A stretch of 64,000 nucleotides of DNA from NCBI GenBank assembly GCA_010909165.1, contig MU008182.1, forward strand, positions 868,001 through 932,000, written 5' to 3'. Source of the stretch: Anthoceros angustus. Its lineage: Eukaryota; Streptophyta; Anthocerotopsida; Anthocerotales; Anthocerotaceae. This document shows positions 10,679 through 20,476 of the stretch, piece by piece (within the stretch, counting starts at the first letter, position 1; each line of letters starts with the position of its first letter). The translations under genes and the position numbers were made by a program. The notes under the pieces were generated by a model that did not search any database, was not told the DNA's origin, and saw only the letters and a list, made by a program, of their open reading frames with translations.

Positions 10679-13441
10679 TTAGTGCAGGTGACTGGCCTCA
10701 ACCATAGCACAAAGCAGCATTCGGATTTTCGAGATGTAGGCCGTGGCAGTGTTACAATCTACGCAAACACGCAGATTTTTCACCATAAGTCTCGAGGTGC
10801 ATTCGGGTGTATTGTAGAGGGCATGGGCAATAGCAAGCTTCTTGATCTGCCCAGACAGCGAGCAGTGCACATTTGATACAAATTCTTCTTTGTTCATTCT
10901 GGAAAGGAGATGTTGCAGTCTTGCTTCACTCCTGGGATGCTTCTTTTCTCCAACCGAAAACGTATGCACCAGTCCGTACATGTCAGTCCACCAAGTCTGG
11001 CCTGGCTGCTTCCATGCCCTGATCCTCATTCTCCTCGCCTGCATCTCTTGTGCCTGCTCCCACATCTGGGCACCTCTATATATGTTCGACATCAACACAT
11101 ATGCTGCAGGATCTTGACAGTCTATGGTGACTGCTCCATGAAAAGCATGGCGGCCCACCTCCACATTGCTCCACTTTTGACAAGCACCCAATAGAGTGTG
11201 CCAAACTGCAGCATCTGGCAGAGAAGGCATTGTCCTTACCAACGCAAGTGCCTCATCCAGTAGGCCTGCACGGCCCAGGAGATCGACCATGCATGTGTAG
11301 TGCTCGACAGTAGGACTGATGCCATAGTCTCTGCGCATAACCTCAAAGTACTCTTGCCCCTTGGTCACTAGACCAGTATGACTGCAAACTGTTAGAACAC
11401 TAAGGAATGTGGCACCGGTTGGCTGAACGCCATCCTCTCTCATTCTGTCAAACAAGTGAAAGACCACATCACTCCCTCCTTGTCGCATGTAGCCTGCTAT
11501 CAGTGCATTCCAGGAGACCACGTCTCGTTCCAACAGGGTCTCAAATACCTGCTGTGCATCAACCATGCTACCGCATTTTCCGTACATGTTTATCAAACTA
11601 CCAGCTATAAGCACATCGGCTTGAAGTCCTTGATCTTTAATCTGGGCATGAAGCTGCCTTCCAAGATGCAAGGCTGCCAAATCTGCACATGGCTGCAGGA
11701 GACACAAAAATGTCACAGAATCGGGTGCAGCAAAGCCTTCTTGCTCCATAGCCCTGTAAAGACCAAGGGCTTCCTGCCCCATGGCCTGCTGGCAGTATCC
11801 TGCAATCATGGCATTCCATGTCACCACGTTTTTCTGACTAAGCCCGTCAAACACACCCCGGGCATCCTCTAGGCTGCCACACTTTGCATACATGTTTACC
11901 AAGCTGCTGGCTAAAACCACGTCAGCTTGAAGTCCTCGTTCTCTAATCTGTGCATCAAGCTGCCTCCCCTTCTCCAAAGCCTCTGTGCCCACAGCTGCAC
12001 AAGCCTGCAGGAGGCACACGAACGTCAGAGAATCAAGTACAACACTTCCCTCGTCGTGCATAGCCACGTAGAGACTAAGGGCTTGCTGCCCCATCCCCTG
12101 CTGGGTATACCCTGCTATCATGGCATTCCATGTCACAACGTTCTTTTGATCAAGTTTATCAAAAACAAAATATGCATCCCCTAAGCTTCCGCACTTTGCA
12201 TACATGTTCACCAAGCTGTTGGCTACAACCACATCAGCTTCAAGACCTCGTTCTCTTATCTCTGCATGAAGCTGCTTCCCCTTCTCCAAAGCTGGGGTGC
12301 CCACACTTGCACATGCCTGCAGGAGAGACACAAAGGTCACAGAAGTAGGCGCAGCCATGCCTTCTTGTTGCATGATACTGAACAGATGAAGGGTCTCCAG
12401 CCCCATGCCCTTCTGAGAATATCCTGCCATCATGGCATTCCACGTCACCACATCTTTCTGAGGAAGTCCGTCAAACAGCCTCTGAGCATCTTCCAAGCTG
12501 CCACACTTTGCATACATGTTAACCAGACTGTTGGCTACAAACACGTTGTCTTCAAGTCCCCGTTCCCTAATTTGTGCGTGAAGCTCCTCCCCATTCACCA
12601 AACCCAGGGTTCCCTCACTGGCACATGCTTGGAGGACACCCACAAATGTCACAGAATTGGGTACAACAACACCTTCCTCTTCCATATCCCTGTAAAGGCC
12701 AAGGGCTTCTTGACCCATGCCCTGCTGGGAGTATCCTGCTATCATGGCACTCCACGTCACAACATCTTTCTGAGGGAGCCCGTCAAACACTCTTAGAGCG
12801 TCTTCTAAGCGCCCACACTTTGCATACAGATCCACCAAGCAACTAGAGACAAACTTATCCCCTTCAAGCCCACTAGCCAACACATCAGCATGCACTTGTT
12901 GCCCAGATTTGAAGTCAGCTCCACTTGCACACGCCTGCAGGGCTGCTACAAACACGTGACCATCTGGCTTCACACCTGACCCTTGCATCCGATCGTACAG
13001 CCTTATGGCTTCCTTGCCTTCTCCAAGCTTAACATGCGCAGAAATTATGGAAGACCACATGAAGGCATCTGGCTCTGGAACCACGGTAAACACATCCTTG
13101 GCTTCCTGCAACCTGCCATGAGAAGCATACATTCGCAAGATGTGATTGCACAGGAACGTGTCCAGCTCGAACTCCTTTTTCACCGAGAGAGCATGGACGC
13201 GGCGGCCCAGAGCGAGATCCCTCTTCACTACACATGTCTTCAGGACAGTATAAAATACATTGTTGGAAATACAACTATCCGTCTGCACCAGAATTCCCAG
13301 AGCCTCGACAGCCTCGCTAACCCGGCCCTGTTCACATAGCTTGCTTACCTGTTCAGCCGTTAATCCCATTTCGTATCCTGCAGGCATGCACGGGCGACCA
13401 TCACCCATGAAGCGCCAGTCAGGATGACGACCCATCTGCAT
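10679..13441 (-). CDS. PLS-class PPR protein with E motifs and a broken DYW domain
   Basis: 920 aa from the ATG at 13441. The frame is open without an ATG to 13690. The body is a run of P, L and S motifs, including six P motifs; the inner units of about 102 aa are nearly alike (VVTWNAMIAGY..., LLQACA..., VNMYAKCGSLEDA). E motifs and a PG box (KQPGQTWWTD) follow. The C-terminus then enters a DYW-type deaminase region, but the segment that should hold the catalytic HxE is missing (SLSG runs straight into KKLAIA), the metal motif reads CVDCN instead of CxDCH, and the end is replaced by unrelated residues. It is probably an organellar RNA-binding editing factor that would need a deaminase in trans. 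The 5' presequence typical of its relatives lies in another frame (about 13690-13620). Upstream relatives at 47-58 kb share orientation and subfamily. Confidence 0.85.
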   Translation of the reverse strand: MQMGRHPDWRFMGDGRPCMPAGYEMGLTAEQVSKLCEQGRVSEAVEALGILVQTDSCISNNVFYTVLKTCVVKRDLALGRRVHALSVKKEFELDTFLCNHILRMYASHGRLQEAKDVFTVVPEPDAFMWSSIISAHVKLGEGKEAIRLYDRMQGSGVKPDGHVFVAALQACASGADFKSGQQVHADVLASGLEGDKFVSSCLVDLYAKCGRLEDALRVFDGLPQKDVVTWSAMIAGYSQQGMGQEALGLYRDMEEEGVVVPNSVTFVGVLQACASEGTLGLVNGEELHAQIRERGLEDNVFVANSLVNMYAKCGSLEDAQRLFDGLPQKDVVTWNAMMAGYSQKGMGLETLHLFSIMQQEGMAAPTSVTFVSLLQACASVGTPALEKGKQLHAEIRERGLEADVVVANSLVNMYAKCGSLGDAYFVFDKLDQKNVVTWNAMIAGYTQQGMGQQALSLYVAMHDEGSVVLDSLTFVCLLQACAAVGTEALEKGRQLDAQIRERGLQADVVLASSLVNMYAKCGSLEDARGVFDGLSQKNVVTWNAMIAGYCQQAMGQEALGLYRAMEQEGFAAPDSVTFLCLLQPCADLAALHLGRQLHAQIKDQGLQADVLIAGSLINMYGKCGSMVDAQQVFETLLERDVVSWNALIAGYMRQGGSDVVFHLFDRMREDGVQPTGATFLSVLTVCSHTGLVTKGQEYFEVMRRDYGISPTVEHYTCMVDLLGRAGLLDEALALVRTMPSLPDAAVWHTLLGACQKWSNVEVGRHAFHGAVTIDCQDPAAYVLMSNIYRGAQMWEQAQEMQARRMRIRAWKQPGQTWWTDMYGLVHTFSVGEKKHPRSEARLQHLLSRMNKEEFVSNVHCSLSGQIKKLAIAHALYNTPECTSRLMVKNLRVCVDCNTATAYISKIRMLLCAMVEASHLH

Positions 13442-13849
13442 ATCCAGAGCACCCAGATGCGCATCCTGAGCTGGGTTGTCACACTGGTCTAGCCAGAGGA
13501 CCTCCCGGCACTTCCAAAGTGGGGGGTCCTGGATGCGCTCGCTGGGAGATACGTCCCCAGCCACTTGCCCGCTTGGATTGGCTGCCTGTCTTGCGAAGGG
13601 GCTATCAGATCCCAACCGTTGATTCCAGGAAGTCAGGTGAACGGGATCTCTTCCCAGAACACCTCCAGACAGCCATAGCTCGAAGAGCACAGCTGAATCT
13701 TGTGGTGGATGTACGAGCCCAAAATATCTGAGGCTTTTTTTGCATCGTCTTCAGACATTTGAAAATGTGTGTGAGCTCAATTTTCTCTTCGATGAGGAAA
13801 GACGTAGTGCTTTCTATGCGGATCAAAGGAGTGTCGCGAGATTGGATCG

Positions 13850-16288
13850 ATGGAAGGTTCTCTATTTTGTGTGAGTCATTCCTGCGTGTTGTTCAGGGCA
13901 CCCGATCAGCAATGCGTCTCCAAATCCGCATGCAGAGCGCCCGCAACAGATTCCGCTCAAACATCTCTCTGGGTGGCCTGCCATGCTCACTTCTCGCAAC
14001 TTGATGGATTAGACGCCGCTCGGGAGATGGAAGTTCCAATGTCAATGTCGGACGCGAGCTTCCGCACCTCGGAGGATGTGTTTGGGAAGGTAGGAGCGTC
14101 TTGAGTGGATCGTTCAGTTTATGGTTGTTGTGTAGTTGGCAGTGCTCAGTTGTGCACGGGTGCTGCTTCTGCAGAGGAAGCCGAAGTCTCTTAAGTTCGG
14201 AGAAAGAGACGGTCTAGGAAGGGCAAGTGGCCTATCCAAGGTACCGTCTGTGGAGCTAGGTGAGAAACTGGCAATGTTTGACAGCGAGCCTCTGTTCTGT
14301 TGCGCTTGTGTTGCCTTCTTAGGCGACGGATTGTTTTCTTGCAGATATAGGAGGACTCGTGAAGAGGGAACGGCAGAAGTTGCTGTGGCAGGAGTTCTTT
14401 CATGACCCTGAACAATGGCTGGACAACAGACGGATTAAGGTATTCCTGACCGGCATTTGCATGCATTTCAGCGATTTGACCAATGTATGGAGAGCATAAG
14501 GTGGCTCATGATTCCAAGTTCATGTGCTGGGTGTTGAAAACCTGTACTGGTAGTTTTGCAGAAGAGTCCTCAGCATCCTGACTTCAAGCACAAGATCAAG
14601 CCTGAGGCCCTATGGATAGACAACAAGTTCAATCCCCGTTGGATAAAAACAAAGCTAGCCGTTCTGGCTAAAGAGGATGATGACGTTGTGCCCAGTCCAG
14701 GCCTCGTTTGTATGGTGCCAAGCAGGGTGATGATGAGGTGCGAACGCTGTGTGTCCTTAAGCTATTGCTGTGTGGAAAGACGGGCAAGCTGTGAACAATT
14801 GGAATCTGTGAGAACAAACTCTCAGGCCTCACCTGTGCTTTTCAAAGCTGATCACTTCGCACCTCCTGCAGAACCGAGTTCAATTTGGAGGATGCTGAAG
14901 AAGTTAGGCGACTCTGTGAAGAGGGGAGACTACAGGAGGCTCTGCATGATATACAGGTTATTAATCTGCAAGGAAACATCAATGCTGCTATGGAGAGCTA
15001 CTGGCACCTTCTACAGGGTTGCACCAAAATGAAGAGTCTAGTTCATGTGTCAAATGTGCATTCTTCGATAGAAGACGCAGGGTTTGGCTCGTCCCGGTAT
15101 CTGGGTAATGCTCTGGTAAATAGCTATGCTCAATGTGGATGCCTGGCTGAGGCACTTTTGGTGTTCAACAAGCTCTCGCAACGAACTGTCATATCCTGGA
15201 CCGCACTTATCTCAGGTCATGCAAAGAGTGGAGAAGGTCTTCGAGCCGTGGAACTTTACCGAAAGATGCAACGGGAAGGTGTGAAGCCAAACTCCTACAC
15301 CTTTGTTGCTATATTACAAGCTTGTGCCAGCACAGGAGACCTGGAGCACGGCAAGCAGGTCCATGCTGAAGTCGTCTGCGATGGGCTTGAATCCGATCTG
15401 TTTGTCGGCACTGCATTGGTGGATATGTATGTCAAGTGTGGAAGCATGGTAGATGCACAGGGAATTTTTGACAGAATGTCACGGCATGATGTGGTCTCCT
15501 GGACGACCATGATAGCAGGCTACTCCCAGGAAGAACAGGGTGACAAGGCTTTGCAACTCTATGTCCAGATGCAAGAGGAAGGCACGATCCCGGACGATTT
15601 TGTCTTTGCCAGTGTTCTCAAAGCCTGCAGCAGCCTCGCAGTGAGGGAGGAAGCAACATGTGTAGAGGGCAAGTTACTGAAACTCAGATCCCTACAAAAA
15701 GGTAGGGACATTCACGCCGAGATTGTCCGGAGGGGCTATGAATTCGATCTTATTGTAGGCACCAGCATAATTGACATGTACTCAAAGTGTGGGAGCATGG
15801 TGGAAGCACAAAGAGTGTTCGATGCATCATCCAAGACCCACGTGGGGGTTTGGAATGCTCTCATCAGGGGGTATGCTGAACAGGACCAGTGCCTCATCGT
15901 TTTGCAGCTCTACTCTCAGATGCAATCGGCAGGGGTGAAGCCAGACTGTTGGACGTTTCCCAGCTTACTCCAAGCATGTATTAGCCTGTTAGAAAGTGAA
16001 GAGGCTCTTGTTCATGGATCGCTGACACCAGATCCCCGGCAGGCAGGCAAGGAAATCCATGCCGAAATTATCAAGGAGGGCTATGAGTCAGACATCGTGG
16101 TTGGCAACGCTCTAGTGCAAATGTATGCGAAATGTGGGAACATGGTAGATGCTCAAGTGGTTTTCGATTCGTTGTCCCAGCGTGATGCGCTGTCATGGAA
16201 AGCAATGGCAGCAGGGTATGCCCAGCAAGGGCAGATCGAAAAGGCTCAGCTCTTCAATACTGGACCGGAAGCTGAAGGGACCAGCTAG
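13850..16288 (+). CDS. OSB-like PDF motif fused to a PLS PPR tract (5 exons)
   Basis: Model: join(13850..14089,14175..14259,14345..14439,14562..14737,14872..16288), 670 aa. Every junction has good signals and the phases match (0, 1, 0, 2). Exons 3-4 encode a motif of organellar single-stranded DNA-binding (OSB) proteins: WQEFFHDPEQWLDNRR, then HPDFKHK (the Pro-Asp-Phe core), then EALWIDNKFNPRW. The large last exon encodes PLS-class PPR motifs (about five P/L/S rounds, e.g. VISWTALISGHAKSG, LVDMYVKCGSMVDA) and stops inside a P motif, with no E or DYW domain. No OSB-type OB-fold is visible. The N-terminus is uncertain: the chosen ATG (13850) gives one continuous frame, but a basic, presequence-like stretch (MRLQIRMQSARNRFRS) lies in the neighbouring frame from 13912. 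An organellar nucleic-acid-binding role is inferred. The link between PDF exons and PPR exon rests on splice phase alone. Confidence 0.7.
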
Positions 16289-17009
16289 GGCTTGGTAGAT
16301 ACATATCTGTACTGTAAGTAGACATCCCTCGCTGCCAGCATCTGTACATAGATATGTATGTGCAATCAAACGAGATGCGTAACTTGATGCCTGAGCGCGG
16401 GATGCCACAATCCTTCTGCACCCTCCCATTTTCGGACAGAAAAACAGCCATCGCCCTCGCAGAACTAACCGGTGGCTAGTTTCGGAGGGTTTGCCTCTAG
16501 TAGCAGGGCTCGTGGGTGTGTGAAATGCAGCAAGGTGGTTGCGTGGGAAGAGCTCTCGCAACTCCGATTGCTTTGCCTAGTACATAGCGTGTGGCCTCTT
16601 TGGAGGGATATGCTACTCTCTGCTGCTGTGGCTTCTCAACCAGTGCATCCACTGCTTCTACGCTGACCTGGTGCTCCACATGGTCACGCATGCACGCTCC
16701 CCACGCTAGGATCCTGGTTGTTCTGGGCCTTCCCTCTCCTTAGTTGATGGAAAGCTGAAAGCACGTGAAAAGAACCACTCGTTTCGTGAAGCTTATATAA
16801 GGATCTGTTAGCCTGCCTAGAATGCCTGCTTGCCACATAAAGAGCAGGACCAGGGGAATAGCTGTGCCTAGGACTACTGCACTCCTGCAGAGCACTCAGA
16901 GAGTGAGAAGCTTCAATCACGGGCCACCATCACAGACCTAGTAGCTGACACCACGCTCAAGAGGGAGAAACCACCACTTTGCCCACCTTATTCTAGGAAG
17001 ATTCCCTTG
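16289..17009. other. 3' flank of the PDF-PPR gene
   Basis: Probable 3' UTR followed by intergenic DNA. No gene is visible on either strand. Confidence 0.5.
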
Positions 17010-17381
17010 CCTTGCATCTCCGACCGAAAACTACCGTGTATTTCATGGTGAGCGGTCTCCACAGTAGCTCACTCAAAGCGGTGTGGGCACCAGGGCATGG
17101 GTCAAAACTGTATGACAACTCTGCAATCGAAAACTTAGAGAAGAGCCTGGAGCTCATCGTCAAGTACAGAGCTGAACAGTTCAACCTCGTCAGGACAGGG
17201 AAAGCTGCAGAGGGTGACGTTGTTTCAATGAAACCAGTGTTCCTGAAGTCTGGTACGCCATGTCCTACGGTATGTAATCCCAGTTAGTCATTGTGATGCA
17301 CCTGCAGCCTTCTGAAGCAGAAACAGGATTCGATATAAGAGTGCCACCTTATGCTAACCCAGAAGAGCTCGAGAGAATCAT
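17010..17381 (+). pseudogene. Inverted fragment of the aminoacylase gene
   Basis: Matches the end of exon 1, the start of intron 1 and most of exon 2 of the gene at 8.6-10.3 kb, in the opposite orientation. GAPGHGSK appears as WAPGHGSK. The donor side of the intron (acggtatg.aatcccag) is kept, but about 70 bp including the acceptor is deleted, joining intron to exon 2. The match ends in GAGAGAATCAT. Keeping intron sequence shows it came from DNA, not from mRNA. Without the metal-binding N-terminal half it cannot encode an active enzyme. Confidence 0.9.
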
Positions 17382-19629
17382 CGATCGAACTTTGAGGTTG
17401 TTCCTCACAGTGATCATTGTATTATCCTTTGCATATCAAAAAGACTAATGAATTCCTAGCTGGTCCCTTTTGCAATCAAAAGAGAGGCCAGCTGCTCTCA
17501 CAGTTGGCAGACCTAGTACGAATACTGTGGGCTAAGTAAAATACTACCCTCTCGTACCGCTCGAGCAATGACTGGTCTGTAAAGCAGATTATATACCGTA
17601 TGGGGCTATGGATTTGGGCGCCGTTTGAGGAATAGTTAATTTTTTTTAAAGGATGAAATTTTAACACGGTATAAAATATTTTCCCTAATTTCAATAGCAA
17701 CGTAGTATATTTTTCTTCAAATCGGCTCTTTGTAAATAATAATATACTAAACCAGCGCCGCCTTGCGGCGGATAGCCCAAGCCGAAACCAGAGAAGAAGT
17801 TTTCTATTCTACCGTGCTAAGCTTATTGGTTGCTATCAATGTCTTCATGTCGAACATCCATTTAGAAGAATGCGCACTGGACTGCAATTGCGGTCGAGTT
17901 GCGCAATCAGTTACAATGATCCAGCAAGGTCGGCAAGCAAGACTTCAGGCCCGTCTTCAAGCAGTGCCTGCGGCGCATGAGCAGGCGGTAATCACCGATT
18001 CTGGCGGACAAGAGGAGGATGACCCCGATGTGACACCCTGTGAGGACGAACACCTTACAAGCGCGCGGACACCTCCAGAAATCCACGTTGCTGATGGGGG
18101 GGCCATTCCGCATGTGGCTCATGAGGGTTGAGTCTCAAGTTATACTGTGATGGTAGACCACCCATGTGTGGTACCATACGCATTTGCGTCGCATGTAATC
18201 GCACAACTTCACTGGTCTCTACATGTATCTATGTTTTTCAATCTATCTGAGAGCGAGCGTTGTGACATAGCACGAAACCCTGCGAGCAATGGTGACAAAA
18301 TTCTGTTATATTTCTGACAATCTCCGCAAGTTCCGCAACACTAGTCATCTATGGACTCAAAAAGTGTGTCACCTGGACTTGGATCTAATTTCTTCAGATC
18401 CAATCAAAAACCTAAGAACTACCCGAACATCCACTTAGAAGAAATTCGCCGCCTTTGTCCTATGACAACAGCTGGCCTCTTCTTTTTAAGTCTTTCAGAG
18501 ACTAACGGGCGGGCTCCCTAAATTCACTTTTTATCAATGTAAGCTTTTGACGCTCTAATTGGCTTATCTATGGAATACCGATCTGGTCACGCGGCATCCA
18601 CATTTTTTTAGGGTTGTGGACAGAAAGAAATAGTCCCGCCGCCGCATACGGCGGAACTATTTCGGTATGTCACGCATGACCACATCGGTCGGGGCTGCGG
18701 CCCCCCGGTGTCCCGATGTCGTCAACCTACCCCATGATGCGCGAAAAGATTTCACAATACACAGAAACTTTTCTTCTCTTGGGTTTAGGATTGCGTTTAG
18801 GTCATTTGCATTGCCGCGCCATTGCGGCATGCAATATTCCATCTCTGGTCACGCGGCATCCACATTTCTTTAGGGTTGTCAGCGGTTGCGTTAGCAATCC
18901 GCCTCATATTCCGTCTCCTAAGAGACTCAGGGTCACTCTGAGCGGGCACAGATGCAGCATGAGGAGCAGGTGTTGGATGTCTGGGCGGTGGTAAGCGGTG
19001 GATGCCAAATTCAAATGACTATCATCTTCTGGTCTCAAGCTGTCCCATACATCCAACTGCAAGCATAACAGAAGCATCTTAGTAGTCAACCACACTGAAA
19101 CGTAGGGATTGCACCCCTAGCCTCTCCTTACTGCACATACAGTGAAGGCAACACGTCTAAGCGGAGGATTTACGTTCAGTTTCTCGGCCAACGTGGGCCA
19201 TACTTGCAAACAAAAATTTGTGTATGTGTGTCTTGCCCACCTGTTTAACATGTATGTGTGGTGATTGGATTGAAACCTTAAAACCCTAAACAAGAAAACA
19301 TGTGCATGACACAATCGGAACACCATGCCTATGATCGTGTCATACAAAGTTTTTGCCCCGCGTACGAACCTACAGAAGCTGATGTGGCACGTATTATTCG
19401 TGTATTGTATGGAAGTATCTGAAAGATGTCGTGGCATATTTCTGTAGCGCACACCCAAAAAAAAGAAAGTCACACACACGCTCCCGTATGACCTGATCGG
19501 TATTCCATACTTATTATACATGCACTGGACCAGGAAGTCCACCCGAGCCATGGCAACCCACAAACAATCGGTCAAGCTTTTTCGATTTAGCGGCCTTGGT
19601 TCGCTTCCTTCATGGGGTGCTAGGAAGTG
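17382..19629. other. Intergenic, repeat-bearing, no gene supported
   Basis: AT-rich DNA with scattered hairpins: cgccgc-ctt-gcggcg at 17756-17770 and a larger one at 18627. A 122-codon frame at 17763-18131 lacks an early ATG and any family resemblance. The sequence ctggtcacgcggcatccac appears twice, about 260 bp apart (near 18583 and 18846). This may be the debris of a small transposon. Confidence 0.4.
18627..18663. repeat. 15-bp inverted repeat (hairpin)
   Basis: gaaatagtcccgccg (18627-18641) pairs with 18649-18663 with one mismatch across a 7-base loop. It sits between the two copies of the 18.6/18.85-kb direct repeat, suggesting the end of a small mobile element. Confidence 0.7.
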
Positions 19630-20282
19630 TTAACCCCTTAACGACCGGCCCGTCCGGGCATTTTCTAAGGAAAATAGTGAGAAAGTAATTATTACCTTTT
19701 TTAGCGAATTATTCCATTTTAAATTCGAAAAAATATGGCTCATGATCCTCCAAGGATGCTCTTTCCAACGAAGTATGCCTTGGCATATTCCATGAAAAAA
19801 CGGAAGAGCTATGACGTGAGGAACGGCTATGGCGATTCTCGAAAGGGCACCTCTCTCTGCAGTTTGTGCAATTGGCTAAACCAGACGAAGTACATGTAGG
19901 GTCATTCGAAAGCCACCTTCCAAGGTAGTGTCCCATGCGAAAACCAAACACAACAAACCAAACCTCCACGCTAAACCAGACGAAGTGCATGTAGGCTCAT
20001 TCGAAAGCCAGCTTCCAAGATAGTGTCCCATGCGAAAACCAAACACAACAAACCAAACCTCCACGCTCGTCACACTTGTGATTGTGCTAGCGAGGTCAAT
20101 TGATGCGGAAAGCTGGACTCCTTGGCTCACACCAATCGCCTCGGTACCGCTTTGCACATCACGGCACCATGTCAGTGTTCCTCCATCCTGCGCACCTCTA
20201 CGAATAGCGCCAGCGTTAGCGTGCCCGGTTGGAAAACGTACAGCAGTTCCCTCGGCACCAGCAAGCCCATAGGACATCCAGC
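19630..20282. mobile_element. Possible piggyBac-type element end
   Basis: A TTAA at 19630 is followed by ccccttaacgaccggcccg, which looks like a piggyBac-type terminal repeat at its TTAA target. The matching inverted end was not found before the copia LTR at 20283, so the element is either truncated or this is chance. The interior carries a tandem duplication (19876-20065) and no transposase. Confidence 0.3.
19876..20065. repeat. 95-bp tandem duplication
   Basis: Two adjacent copies start at 19876 and 19971 with ctaaaccagacgaagt and differ at only a few positions. It lies inside the possible piggyBac-like sequence. Confidence 0.88.
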
Positions 20283-20476
20283 TGTGAAGTAAACCTTCAT
20301 GATCAAAGAAACTAATTCAAAGAAGATATTATAATAAATTAATTGATTGATTACATATTAAGTGAGTGTTCTTTTTTTATTTAAGAGAATGCCTTTTCTA
20401 TAAGACGTCACGGTTCACCATAGGGTGTGAACCCTAACTATGATTAATTAATGGTTAAATTAACTCTATTCACACA
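20283..20476 (-). repeat. Probable 3' LTR of copia fragment C
   Basis: Bounded by TGTGAA...TTCACA-type inverted ends and preceded, on the minus strand, by a polypurine tract. No partner LTR is present in the window, so the inner boundary is a judgement from the polypurine tract. Confidence 0.5.

Noticed and set aside
11407-12846. Long plus-strand frames opposite the 10.7-kb PPR gene (for example 176 codons at 12266)
   Set aside because: They are antisense shadows of the repetitive PPR coding strand, recur with the same spacing in each paralogue, and lack family resemblance.
14556-15032. Reading exon 4 of the PDF-PPR gene through to 15032 as one 158-codon gene
   Set aside because: After the PDF motif the frame loses protein character, while a GAG|gtgcga donor and ctgcag acceptor join it in phase to the PPR exon.
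17763-18131. 122-codon plus-strand frame
   Set aside because: No ATG near its beginning, no recognisable domain, starts inside a hairpin; not enough to call a gene.
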